The translations under genes and the position numbers were made by a program. The notes under the pieces are model-generated. The model ran no database searches. It saw only the letters and a program-made list of their open reading frames with translations, and was not told the DNA's origin. A DNA stretch of 57,449 nt from positions 1-57,449 of the forward strand of contig JAUCBJ010006159.1 in NCBI GenBank assembly GCA_032718475.1, in the 5' to 3' direction. This DNA comes from Nemertoderma westbladi. Its lineage: Eukaryota > Xenacoelomorpha > Nemertodermatida > Nemertodermatidae. This document shows, piece after piece, positions 42,082-52,087 of this stretch (position 1 is its first letter; every line of letters begins with the position of its first letter).

Positions 42082-43880
42082 TTACGACACCCAACTACCT
42101 GGCAACCCTGCACCATCCTCAAAGACTTGGCCGCTTCTCCACTTCTCCCTGGAGCTACAAAGGCAGTGGGAGGCCCCGCGGATTATCACGAACTGAATCC
42201 TTGTATGGACCCAGCCCATCGTCACGCTAAAAGGACATCCCCATGACCTGTGCAGATGGTCTGCAACCACTCGGAGGAGGTGGTTCACCTACGGTGTGAG
42301 GACTCCATCGCAAGAAGCCACGAATGGAGAAAAATCCCCACGTCAAGCCGAGATAGCATCCGCATAGAGGCGCTTTTTCTCATCTTCAGCTGACTCAAGT
42401 ACAGACATCGGGGTGTGACCCACATATGACTCGGCGTCAAGGTTTACAACCCTAATATCCAACAACGCCTGAGTCTGTCGGTTTAATGCACCCCGAATAC
42501 CAATGTCGCACCGAAGACCTGCAGCCCCATCTACCCCCTGGCCCTCCCGAACTACCGGCTCGCAGATGACGTTACGCGGCCCGAAGGCCCGTGCTGCGAG
42601 GTCGCTGACAACGTCCCGAAGTTCATTGTGTCGTTGGATAATGAGGCCACCTTTTTTACTATTTAAACCGTGATTTAAATCAAAGGCTGCCCCGCATCCA
42701 TCGCACCGGTTTGGCACAAATGCCAAGGGGCAGCCGTAGCAGATCGCGAGTGCGTCTCTAAACTCCAGTGGGGAAAGTTCAAGTTGGTGGTCAGCCAGAG
42801 GGAGGGAGGATATCCAACTGCTCAGGTGGAAATCAGCAATGTGCGTTTTACTACCCATCGTTGATCTGGCAACAGATCCTCCAGCACCGCATCCAAACTG
42901 TCCTTCTCCTTTCCCTGCTGCTGCTCCCGTCCCACTTTCCGCGCCTGCTGTATACATCCGACGTGTTCTGTTAGGGAGAACACAGGATAGACTCAGTTAG
43001 AGACATTGTTCCTGCCCGCAATACCGAGTATGAAGAGGCTACCTCCAATACCGGATTTCTCAGTCCTAAACCTACATTATGGGGGGGGGGGGAGCGCGAA
43101 CAAGCTGCGCTCTGCTGGGGATATTTCGCCACCAATGACAGTGGATAGAAACCGCTCCGCTAATCGCTTCCTCCAGCACCTTATACTCCTCGCCACAGTC
43201 CCGAGTTACTCTCTATAGGTATGCCCACTCCCACTGGAGGGAGCATACCATAGCTGTGAATGCAGCTTGTAGCTGGGCCTCTGCCATCTCGGCTAAACAA
43301 TCAACCGACTTTACCCACGCTGTGACCTTGGCCCAGATGTAAGTTGTCCTCTCTGTGTGTCCCCCAAGGAAACCTCCAAGGAATTGATGGCCAGAGACGA
43401 TATCAATATTCTGGCCCCTGAAAATATTCCATGCCTCCTCCACAAACTCAGGGGCAACCACGAGGTAGCTCTTTGTGGGTTCGGGATAGTAGCCGACGGT
43501 TGGGCCATAACGCTTGAGTTCGAGGAACCACTCGAGTACTAGATCGAGTTTAACAGCCGAAGCCGAATCGTCCACACACCAGTTTTGCAGTAGATGAGGT
43601 TTCTGGAGGTGGTGGATGAGGGGGAGGATTCCAATGGAATACTCCAGCATGGCTAGGGGGTCGCCCTGGGTGTTTCCTTCCTCACTGAACAGAACTTTGT
43701 TGGTCCCATGACCGGTTAAGATACTGTGCCCACTGTAACAATTGAAAAGAAACAGGGAGCATCTGGACCACAGCTGGTGGGCATTCCACATCGCGGCTGC
43801 CCAGTTTAACGAATTAAACACATTGGTGGCATCTACAAATAGAACCCCCCAGCCATCCTCACTCCGCTCCTCGAAAATTA
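42082..43880 (-). pseudogene. Non-LTR retrotransposon with restriction-like-endonuclease type C-terminus
   Basis: Minus frames, joined through several shifts, give RT motif A (LFVDATNVFNSLNWAAAMWN), motif B (GNTQGDPLAMLEYSIG), motif C (WCVDDSASAV) and PEPTKSYLVVAPEFVEEAW. A degraded middle follows, then CDGCGAAFDLNHGL...RHNELRDVVSDLA, a Cys/His knuckle. After that come RCDIGIRG...LLDIRVVNLDAESY, resembling the D...D-x-K core of restriction-like endonucleases, and MGWVHTRIQFVIIRGA...REKWRSG. Frameshifts, TGA and TAG codons and a 13-G run at 43081-43093 inside the coding part show it is dead. The 5' end is lost at about 43880. Elements of this build (R2/R4/NeSL-related) insert by site-directed cleavage; the exact clade is not assigned. 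Confidence 0.65.
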
Positions 43881-44360
43881 TATTCCGAGGTAAATGCCTT
43901 TATTAAAGTTTGAACCTTCCTGCACAAAACCTGTCTGTTAATGTCAGTCAATATATGTATAGCACCAAGAAAACAGAAAACCATGCTAAGATTTTTGCTA
44001 TGGGGGTTTTCCTGGTCGCTGATTTCATTTCTGAGGTCAGTTTTTACTTTTAATGAAATCTAGTTTATCTATTATCTCTGTCTGTCTGTGTTTCCAACTA
44101 TCTTTCTTTATAAGAAAAGGGCATACCATCTAGCTAAAAGTTTAGATATAAGGGTTTTCCTGCTATTGTAATTACTGTACTCTTCAACTCCTGATGCTGC
44201 TTTACTCAATGTTAAATAATTTAGTCCCTCCCCCTCTGTCATGAATTTTGTAACCCAACCTCCCCCCCTTGAACGTCACACAAAAAATACCCAGTATAGT
44301 CTTCTCAAAACCTCCCCAAAAAGCAGATATTTTCAAATCTCACAAATTTTCACAAAATTG

Positions 44361-44382
44361 CCCCCCCCCCCCCCCCCCCCCC
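44361..44382. repeat. Poly-C tract at LTR boundary
   Basis: A 22-C run ends precisely where the LTR starts, so the gypsy element appears to have integrated at the edge of a homopolymer. 43880-44360 contains no recognisable gene. Confidence 0.9.
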
Positions 44383-44670
44383 TGTAGCGGTATCAACAGC
44401 AGGAATATATGTAGCTTATTAAGAGTGCAATTAACGCAATTAATCGAAAAGATTTATTTAGTCGTATATTGATTAAATGTTATTTAATGTATATAAAATC
44501 TCTTGCCAAAGATGATATACAGTACGCACGAAATACCAATGGAATAGTGCAACCAGCTGATACTCATATTGCACGCACGTACATTGAGCTAAGAAAGTTT
44601 GAATGTCGTTCATGCAATATTAATATCTACTGTATAAATTTGATTAGCTAATTGAATGGATGATCCCACA
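44383..44670 (-). repeat. 3' LTR of the gypsy element (288 bp)
   Basis: Read on the element (minus) strand it runs from TGTGGGATCATCC to GATACCGCTACA, the canonical TG...CA, and contains AATAAA (in CTAAATAAATC) for polyadenylation. Directly before it on the element strand is the purine-rich GGTGGAGGGCTTA, a plausible polypurine primer. The 5' LTR is not in the window. Boundaries rest on TG/CA, the purine tract and the abrupt poly-C edge. Confidence 0.65.
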
Positions 44671-44745
44671 TAAGCCCTCCACCAGTGTCGACAAGACACG
44701 ATAACAATATAGAATTATAATTATTAGATAATAGTTAGTTAGTAA

Positions 44746-47454
44746 TTAACGGACGGGAGTTTTTATTGGTCGACCGCAACGCGATCTTAATGGTTGGTTC
44801 TTGAACACATCGTTTTCAAGGAAGGCTGGTTTTAGTCTATCAATGCTGACCGTGTCCCGTTTGCCATTTACGTCAAGAGTAAAGAACTTTCGGCCTGCCT
44901 GTCGGCAGATTACTTTGAAGGGTCCTTCATAAGGACATTGTAGTGGTGAACGGTGAGCATCCCTACGGATGAAAACAAAGTTAGATGTCCGCAATTCACT
45001 TGGTATGAATAACTTTGAATTATAATAATTTGTATGGTGAGAAGTGGACGTGGGTTGCATATTATGCATGCAATGTTGCAGGGTACGCAATAATTTATTG
45101 GTTTCTGCTCCTTTAGGAGTTTGTGAAGCGGTGAAATATTCTCCTGGTAGTCGTAATGCCGCTCCATAAACCAGTTCTGCCGCTGAACAACCCAGGTCCT
45201 CCTTAGGAACAGCGCGTAATCCCAACATTATGATTGGTAACTCATCATACCAATTGTTGTTGTGCAAACGAGCTTTTAATGAAGTTTTGAGTTGTCGATG
45301 ATACCGCTCGACGATACCATTTGACTGGGGGTGGTAGGCCGTAGTTCTATTTCTTGTTGTTCCTAGGAGTTTATTGAGATTAAACCAAAGATCTGATTCG
45401 AACTGACCCCCTCGATCTGATGCTATTGTATTTGGTACTCCGAATCGAGAGATCCACTGAGACAGCAAAGCCCTGGCGCAAGTTTCAGTTAAAGAGTTTT
45501 CCATTGGAACAGCTTCAGCCCATCTGGTGTATCTGTCTATACAGGTAAATAAATATGTGTATCCTTGTGAACATGGCAATGGACCCACTATGTCGACATG
45601 GATATCAGAAAATCGTTGATCTGGAGCGTCGAAGCGATAAATGCCTGAGTTTGTATGTCGATGGATCTTTGATTTTTGACATTGTAGGCAAGTTTGCGTC
45701 CATGCGGTAATATCACGGTTGATTTTATACCATACAAACCGCGATGTTATTAATTTGCGTGTTGACTTAACACCAGGATGGCTAAGGCTGTGGAGTGTTT
45801 CAAAAATTGATCGTCGCCAACTTTGAGGCACTAATGGTCTAGCAACTCCAGTCGATATGTCGCATAATACTGTATGTGTGGAATTTTCTATAGGGGCATC
45901 CCAGAGAACTAAATTTGTTATAGCAGTTCTAGAAGCTTGAATTTCGGGATCGATTTCTTGAGCCTCTGCCAATAGAGTATAATCGACAGTTGATGACTGT
46001 ATTGTATTGGTTGATAGTGGAGCTCGGGATAATGAGTCTGCGACTAAATTGTCTTTCCCTGAAATGTGGGTTATCTTGCAAGTAAATTCTGATATGAAGG
46101 ACAATTGGCGTGATTGTCGAGGTAGTAATGTATCACGGCCTGACTTTAATGCAAATGTTAGGGGTTTATGGTCCGTATAAATGTTAAACCTTCGCCCTTC
46201 GACAAAGTACCTAAAGTGTTTAATGCTGAGCACTATTGCAAGTAATTCCTTGTCATACGCACTGTAACGCGTTTCGGCAGGACGTAATTTCTTTGAAAAG
46301 AATGCGACCGGGCGCCATTCTTTATCTATTAATTGTTCCAGTACAGCCCCAACACCAATGTCAGAGGCATCGGTCGTAATTGCAGTATCAGCATTAGCTT
46401 GTGGGTGGTAGAGCATGGCTGCATTTGCTAAAGCTGTTTTCACAATCGTAAATGTTTTGTTGTATGATGGGTTCCAGGTGAAATTTTTGGAATTTTGCTT
46501 TAAAGCTATATACAAGGGATTTAACACTTCAGATGCATTGGGGATAAATCTGTGGTAATAATTTACCATGCCTAAAAACTTCTGTAATTCCTTCGTTGTT
46601 GCGGGTGTTGGGTAGTCTTGCACTGCTTGAACGCGCTCTGCTAACGGTGTTATTCCATCTTTACTAATATTATGGCCTAGGAATGTTAAATGTGACTTAC
46701 CCAAGTCACATTTATCCTTGTTGATGACCAATCCATACTCTGCTAGTCTCTGAAATAGAATTCGAAGGTGCTGCTTATGTTCTAGACGGTTGCAACTAGC
46801 TACAAGTATATCGTCCATATAAACGAATATGAAATCTAAATCCCCGCAAACTCTATGCATAAATCGTTGAAATGTTTGACCTGCATTGCGGAGGCCATAT
46901 GGAGTGCGGATGAATTCAAATAACCCAAATGGGGTTGATATGGCAGTTTTTGGTATGTCTTCTTGCGCAACAGGTATTTGGTGATAAGCACGGACTAGGT
47001 CGATTTTACTGAATATTGTTTTACCTGCTAGGTTCGCCGTGAAGTCTTGAATATGCGGAATTGGGTATCTATCGGGTACTGTGGCATCATTTAAACGTCT
47101 ATAGTCCCCGCATGGGCGCCATTCACCAGGTTTTTGTTTGGGGGTCATGTGCAACGGTGATGACCATTGACTAGATGAAGGGCGTATAATGCCTAGATTA
47201 CACATCTGTTGGAATTCTTCCTTGGCGACTGAAAGTTTCTCTGGTGATAGGCGTCTTGGTTTGCTGTGAATGGGTGCTCCTACAGTCTCTATGTGGTGTT
47301 CAACGTCATGTCTTAGCTTTGATTCACGAAATGTCATTTCTGTTAATGAAGGGAATTCTAAGAGTAATTCATTGAATTCATTAGAATCGCAGATGAAGCT
47401 TAACCCAGGTGCCTTTATCGAATGAGATATTTTACCGGGAACGTGGGTATAAGT
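44746..47454 (-). CDS. pol: Ty3/gypsy (CsRn1/Mag-like) pol: RT, RNase H, integrase
   Basis: An uninterrupted minus ORF of 863 codons from the first Met at 47337; the frame is open to about 47454. [22 protein letters not shown] near residue 75, [28 protein letters not shown], catalytic YMDD at 173-176. RNase [14 protein letters not shown] near 321, YDKELLAI near 361, TDHKPL near 388, ADSLSR near 434. Integrase: HPG and CLQCQ zinc module (about 516-553), catalytic Asp in DIVGPLP (about 582), SDRGGQF (about 641), Glu in GIVERYHRQ (about 677), then a GPY/F-like CPYEGPFKV. It is complete from RT onward. Protease and gag are missing because the PLE begins just upstream (47460). A TTTAATTTCAG acceptor-like sequence sits at the edge. 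The best-preserved LTR-element gene here; whether it is still expressed is unknown. Confidence 0.92.
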   Translation of the reverse strand, partial: TYTHVPGKISHSIKAPGLSFICDSNEFNELLLEFPSLTEMTFRESKLRHDVEHHIETVGAPIHSKPRRLSPEKLSVAKEEFQQMCNLGIIRPSSSQWSSPLHMTPKQKPGEWRPCGDYRRLNDATVPDRYPIPHIQDFTANLAGKTIFSKIDLVRAYHQIPVAQEDIPKTAISTPFGLFEFIRTPYGLRNAGQTFQRFMHRVCGDLDFIFVYMDDILVASCNRLEHKQHLRILFQRLAEYGLVINKDKCDLGKSHLTFLGHNISKDGITPLAERVQAVQDYPTPATTKELQKFLGMVNYYHRFIPNASEVLNPLYIALKQNSKNFTWNPSYNKTFTIVKTALANAAMLYHPQANADTAITTDASDIGVGAVLEQLIDKEWRPVAFFSKKLRPAETRYSAYDKELLAIVLSIKHFRYFVEGRRFNIYTDHKPLTFALKSGRDTLLPRQSRQLSFISEFTCKITHISGKDNLVADSLSRAPLSTNTIQSSTVDYTLLAEAQEIDPEIQASRTAITNLVLWDAPIENSTHTVLCDISTGVARPLVPQSWRRSIFETLHSLSHPGVKSTRKLITSRFVWYKINRDITAWTQTCLQCQKSKIHRHTNSGIYRFDAPDQRFSDIHVDIVGPLPCSQGYTYLFTCIDRYTRWAEAVPMENSLTETCARALLSQWISRFGVPNTIASDRGGQFESDLWFNLNKLLGTTRNRTTAYHPQSNGIVERYHRQLKTSLKARLHNNNWYDELPIIMLGLRAVPKEDLGCSAAELVYGAALRLPGEYFTASQTPKGAETNKLLRTLQHCMHNMQPTSTSHHTNYYNSKLFIPSELRTSNFVFIRRDAHRSPLQCPYEGPFKVICRQAGRKFFTLDVNGKRDTVSIDRLKPAFLENDVFKNQPLRSRCGRPIKTPVR

Positions 47455-47465
47455 CTGAAATTAAA

Positions 47466-49753
47466 TTTAATTAAAATTAATTAAATTAAAATTAATTAAA
47501 TTAAAATTAAGTGAAATTAATGGAGTCATTCCTCGAGGTATTAGATTTAAGTATAATATTAATTTACCAGGAATTTTACCTGGAATTAAAGATTTACAAA
47601 CATCTCTTAGGAATACAATCGAGGTTGCTGAAAAGTCCGTTTTAACAATTTTAATTAAACATGCAGAGTTACGCAAAAAAGAGTTATGTGCGAATTTTTT
47701 ATCACTTAAAGCGAAAATAAGAAGGGTTACAGACACACATCAATGCAAGGAATTAATAACTAAATGTCACAGGTATTTATTTAGAAAATCTCAAGAAATG
47801 TACAGTCGTATTTTGAAGAAAAAACAATCACTAATAAAGGAGATTACAAACTACCAAGGGGAAGTAGGCCAATCAGAAATAAGCCCAACACAAACCCCCT
47901 TACAGAATATACACCAGCATGAAACACACGCCCGGCATAGGTTTGGACACATGCACACTTTGCAACGTTCACGTAGTCGATTTAGAAATAGACAGAAGCT
48001 GGCCGAAAAAATAGAGGACGGTATAAGAAACAATATTTGTGACCCAAGAGTATTTGATCCGTTAGTAGCAGATGGCTTGTCCCTATCTGACAATCAAAAA
48101 ACGCTACTTCGATTGGGACCTTCATTTTGCCCCACACCAATGACTGTTGATTTGTATCAAGCACATTTGGACTTCAATGACTTTGCAACTAGATTACGTG
48201 ACAAATACAACCAGGTAATAAAAGGAGTCGATGTAAATACTGAAAAAGAATCATTGAATACTACCCAGGATGATGACGATAACAACGAATCGAGATGCAA
48301 ACCAAAACAGCCATGGGAGGTAAGTAAACATTTTACTAAACCATCCGGAAATAGTACGCTGGAGCAATTTTTAACAAATATATATACTGAAACGTTTAGT
48401 GATGAGAACATGAAATACGTGGAAGACAATCTCTCTTCAGGAGAAAGGGAGGCTCTTAGGGAACTGAAGCGGGCAATAAAGGATGATGAACAAGGAACCA
48501 TTCTTAGGATACAGGATAAGGGCTCAAAACGCTTTGTTCTAACCAGTAAGGATAATTACGTAAGTGCAGTTGAAGATTACCTAGGTGACACTAATATTTT
48601 CATTAAACATAGTAATGATCCTACAGGTAAATACAAGAATAAAATAAAAGAATTTGTTAATAAATGGAAAGATACAGTACCAATAATTAAACGTTGTGAA
48701 AAATGGCTCACAAAGGATGACGTCAAACCTGGAACTGCTTTCGCGAATGTGAAGACACACAAACCAAACTGGCCATTAAGGAATATTTTATCGGCCTGTG
48801 GGACAGCCTCAGAGAATCTGGGCCGTTTTCTAGAACATTTTTTAAAAAATTTTGCCACTGCACATAAAGCATATCTCAAAGACACACGTCATCTAATAAA
48901 ATGGATTCAACAACAGAATAAAAGATTTGCCCCCTTTCCCACTTCAGCAAAACTTATTTCTGTAGACATTACAAACTTCTTCCCTTCAGTGGATAACATA
49001 ATGGGTATTGCAGCAGTTAGGAGAACAATTACGGAACACCCAGATTTATTACTAGAAGACTCTCCCCCAGTAGAATGTTTGACTGAAGCTCTAGAATTAT
49101 GTTTAAATTGTAATAATTGTAGTTTTAATGGAAAACATTACACACAAGTGGATGGGTCGGCAATGGGCCCATCATACTCTTGCTCTTACACAGACATTTT
49201 TGGTGCTGAATATATTGATACAGCAGTCCGAACTTCACCAAAGCCTCCAGAAGAATGGAAACGATTTAGAGATGATGGAATAGCTATTACACTTGAACAA
49301 GAAGATGAAGATATCGGTATTCTGATTGACCACCTCAACAATACCGTTAAACCTGGGAAAATAAAGTTTAAATTAGAAGAATATGGAAGGAAAATTAATT
49401 ACTTAGATTTAACTATATTTTTTGATGACAATGGAATACTTCAAACAAAAATATACCACAAACCAACAGACGTCCATCAATATATATGTCCGCACTCAGC
49501 CCATCCGCACAGTCAACTTAAACACGTTCCATATGGGGTTGCCCTACGATTGAGGCGTAACAATTCACGAATGGAGGATTTAATGCAAGCACTTTATGAA
49601 TATGGAGCAGCATTCATTGCTAGGGGTTGGAGAATGGCCGATGTTACTACACAATTTGCAGCGGCAGCTATTCAGACACAGTTAGAATCTCTACAAAATG
49701 ATAAAAAACGAAATAAAAGTAAATATACCATATTTTATGTTAAATTAAATTAA
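47466..49753 (+). CDS. Penelope-like element reverse transcriptase (first part of the ORF)
   Basis: Open for 651 codons from the first Met (47798); the same frame is open upstream to about 47466 with no other Met, so the true N-terminus is probably lost. Features: basic N-terminus (RSRSRFRNRQKLAEKI), ILRIQDKGSKRFVLTSKDNY, ANVKTHKPNWPLRNILS near 316 (PLE-type KTHKP), RT motif A LISVDITNFFPSVD near 388, motif B VDGSAMGPSYS near 451, motif C RFRDDGIAI near 489 (FRDD instead of the usual YxDD), then KINYLDLTIFFDDNG and IYHKPTDVHQYICPHS. The frame runs into a MITE at 49740 that supplies the present stop. It resumes at 50515 with the GIY-YIG part, so the original protein exceeded 950 residues. A telomerase-related RT with endonuclease. 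Confidence 0.88.
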
Positions 49754-50500
49754 AGGAAGAACAGGAGTCTTACACCCCCAATAAAAAATATAGAATCAGG
49801 ACATTTAGCCAATTATCATCTTATGAAAGTGGAGCACAATTCCGACATTACTGCAAATCATAAAATCTTATTTAAATTTTGTACTGTGTGTGTGCCCTAG
49901 CACTCTACCAGTTTTCCATTGGTAACATATTTACTTACCATAGGCCTATAGGGTTCCTGTGTTTTGTGGTCTGATTTCTGTTTGGGCTAGGCTGCTAGGT
50001 GGTAACAGAGTTGATGGTGCAATTAATTTAGGTCATTGGTGCATTATAGATAGGCTTGGCTAATTCCCTGTCCAGCTGACGAGGTGTCGAGGATTAGCGC
50101 GTACTGGTCCAAGACACCGAAACGCAACCATATTTTTCACAAATTAATTATTTTTGCCTCAGTCATACCCCTTTCACGGCGACAAAATTGTCATATATTT
50201 TCTTATAGAATATAGGCTTAGCTATTGTGCAGTTTATTAACGGTATCATTTAGTGTATGGCGGGTAGGCTTAGGGTTAGGATTGCGACACATACCTGTAT
50301 GATTAGCATGTATTTATATTTGTTTGTGTTTGTGTGTTTGTTGTTCTTTCGATGACCCTAGGGGTCGAGAAATATTTTGGGCTAAATGTCCTGATTCTAT
50401 ATTTTTTATTGGGGGTGTAAGACTCCTGTTCTTCCTTTAATTTAATTTAATATATACATACCAACCTCCTGTTAGTCAGTATGTCGTTAACATCAATTAT
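49740..50500. mobile_element. MITE with perfect 71-bp TIRs inside the PLE
   Basis: Left arm 49740-49810 (TTAAATTAAATTAAAGGAAG, then AACAGGAGTCTTACACCCCC, ending GACATTTAGCC) and right arm 50380-50450 are exact inverse complements by eye. CATATTTTATGTTA flanks the insertion at 49729-49742 and 50501-50514; outside these, the PLE reading frame is in phase. About 50 bases (50451-50500) lie beyond the right arm but inside the direct repeat. The interior is non-coding except for a hammerhead-like core at 50076-50122. The perfect arms imply recent insertion. Confidence 0.85.
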
Positions 50501-50514
50501 CATATTTTATGTTA

Positions 50515-51203
50515 GTAACACTGAACCTATATTAGGATCAATACAAAAGATAGTAGACAAACATACACCTATTCTAAGAACAGACATCAGGACCAAGTAA
50601 CTCATTGACTCTTATAAAATAGTAAATATTAACCGTAGGGCCCCTACGCTAAAGGGAATTTTAGCTCCATCCAGTTTAACATCAAAGCAGAAGAACCAGG
50701 CAAATACAACACATGCTGGATCTAAAAAATGTACAAGACAGAAATGTATACCATGTGAAGCGATAAAACCAACAAAACAATTCGGATTAACCTCGACCCG
50801 TTTGAAAACTAAATATGAAATTAAACAGCGCCTTACCTGTGATGACAAAGATATAATATATTTAGCAAAATGTAAAATATGTAACTTACAAGGAATCGGA
50901 TCAACAGAAACAGTTAAACCAAGGCTATCACAATATAAGTGTAATATAAAGAATCATAAGCCACAAACGACTATAGAGAAACATTTTTGTAAAAATGAAA
51001 ACCATGATTTTTCGCATTTCGAAATAACACCCATTGAAAAGGTTCATTACAAAGGCAGGGGAAAGAAAGATCAGCGACGGGAGATCCGTACAAGGGAAGG
51101 ATACTGGCAGTGCACCTTAAGAACAATCAAGCCATTTGGTCTCAACACTATAAATGAAGCGGTTTGCAATAATTTCGGCTTAGACGTATTTAATCCAGAT
51201 TAG
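50515..51203 (+). CDS. Penelope-like element, continuation: linker and GIY-YIG endonuclease
   Basis: In phase with the upstream RT once the MITE is ignored. SNTEPILGSIQKIVDKH follows, then a TAA (about 50598-50600), then VNINRRAPTLKGILAPSSL, a Cys cluster CTRQKCIPCE (typical linker of EN-positive PLEs), and DIIYLAKCKICNLQGIGSTE (GIY-YIG core), V.PRLSQYK, HFCKNENHDFSHF, REGYWQCTLRTIKPFGLN. Met 50802 is an internal residue, not a true start. The nuclease motif is slightly changed (GIGST for YIG.T). One stop codon plus the MITE make the element non-functional as a single protein, yet erosion is slight. Confidence 0.82.
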
Positions 51204-51549
51204 AGAACTCATTATGTAGACTAATGTACTGTAGACGCTTAATTTCATGGAAACTGTAATGAATTAGCTATTTATTTATTTAATTATTTAAATCACTTGA
51301 AAAAGAAATATTATATTATTTCGAAAGCTTGTATAATTTCTTATAATTTTTATTTAACGTGGTTGATATTGGTTTTCTTACAATTATATTTATATATTTA
51401 ATTTTTGTAACCGGATCCCACACCCCAACGGCTTTGACTTGCTAAATTTATAATCTATATTAGATAATATATATATATACATATAAGGTGTAATATTATG
51501 GGTTTGTTCAGAAGTGGAAAAAATGAGAAAGCGCAGTCACTGGGGGTTG

Positions 51550-51602
51550 AACCAGAGCTATACGTACGTTTCAGCCTAACAGGCCTCATCAGTAGCGCTA
51601 AC
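51550..51602 (-). ncRNA. Hammerhead ribozyme motif, left arm
   Basis: Minus strand: CTGATGA (51592-51586), stem II GGCC/GGCT with a 5-base loop, GAAA (51572-51569), short CGTACG stem III, GTA cleavage triplet and TAGC pairing with GCTA for stem I. One G-U pair in stem II distinguishes it from the right-arm copy. All core nucleotides are present. Confidence 0.78.
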
Positions 51603-51720
51603 CAGCTCAGCCACTAGCCCCTGACACTCACAATCCCACCTAATCCATTTCTATTGAACGGGCAGTCTTAAGTTGCATATATTGGGTGGATTAGGTGGGA
51701 CTGTAAGTGTCGGGGGCTAG

Positions 51721-51791
51721 TGGCTGAGCTGGTTAGCGCTACTGATGAGGCCTGTTAGGCCGAAACGTACGTATAGCACTGGTTCAACCCC
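51721..51791 (+). promoter_or_regulatory. tRNA-like internal pol III promoter (box A and box B) around the ribozyme
   Basis: TGGCTGAGCTGG (51721-51732) resembles box A and GGTTCAACCCC (51781-51791) fits box B (GGTTCRANNCC), at tRNA-like spacing with the ribozyme between. This suggests a tRNA-derived SINE or retrozyme transcribed by RNA polymerase III. The left arm has the mirror set. Confidence 0.5.
51730..51785 (+). ncRNA. Hammerhead ribozyme, right arm
   Basis: Core: CTGATGA (51742-51748), stem II GGCC-TGTTA-GGCC (51749-51761), GAAA (51762-51765), CGTACG as a minimal stem III (51766-51771), cleavage triplet GTA (51771-51773), and TAGC (51774-51777) pairing with GCTA (51738-51741) to close stem I. 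This is the order of a type I hammerhead with very short stem III, the form reported from PLEs, retrozymes and some SINEs, where self-cleavage is often more efficient as a dimer. Cleavage would fall after 51773. Activity is inferred from motif completeness. Confidence 0.85.
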
Positions 51792-52062
51792 TGGTGACGC
51801 GCTTTCTAATTTTTTCCACTTCTGAACAAACCCATAATATTACACCTTTAATTACAGTTGCAACAGCTCATCTCCAATTTATTTAATTTATATATACATA
51901 AACATTCGTGAGTGTTCCTGCTATGTGGCAGGTACCCCAAGGCACTCGATAGCACTCACAAGAGTTACAAACGAACTCACTTTGCAGCGGATGTGGGGTT
52001 AGCCTCCCGTAAAAGCCTTGACAGTGAAATATCATTTTCCGGCGCTGCCCCCAAGACAGTGC

Positions 52063-52087
52063 CCCCCCCCCCCCCCCCCCCCCCCCC
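52063..52087. repeat. Poly-C tract (about 25 nt)
   Basis: Long C homopolymer after TGCC. From 51850 to 53860 I see no gene that can be supported. Confidence 0.95.

Larger units (their letters stand above)
51485..51849. repeat. 365-bp inverted repeat (arms about 163 bp, 38-bp loop)
   Basis: Left arm 51485-51648 and right arm 51687-51849 are reverse complements with a few differences. They run from AAGGTGTAATATTATGGGTT at the outside through GGTTGAACC to CCCACCTAATCCA at the centre. Each arm has tRNA-like promoter boxes and a hammerhead ribozyme motif, so both strands of the locus encode one. It lies 280 bases downstream of the PLE's last codon, where PLEs carry their terminal repeats. Confidence 0.9.

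Noticed and set aside
47467-47736. Minus-strand ORF upstream of the PLE
   Set aside because: Antisense shadow of the open N-terminal extension of the PLE frame.
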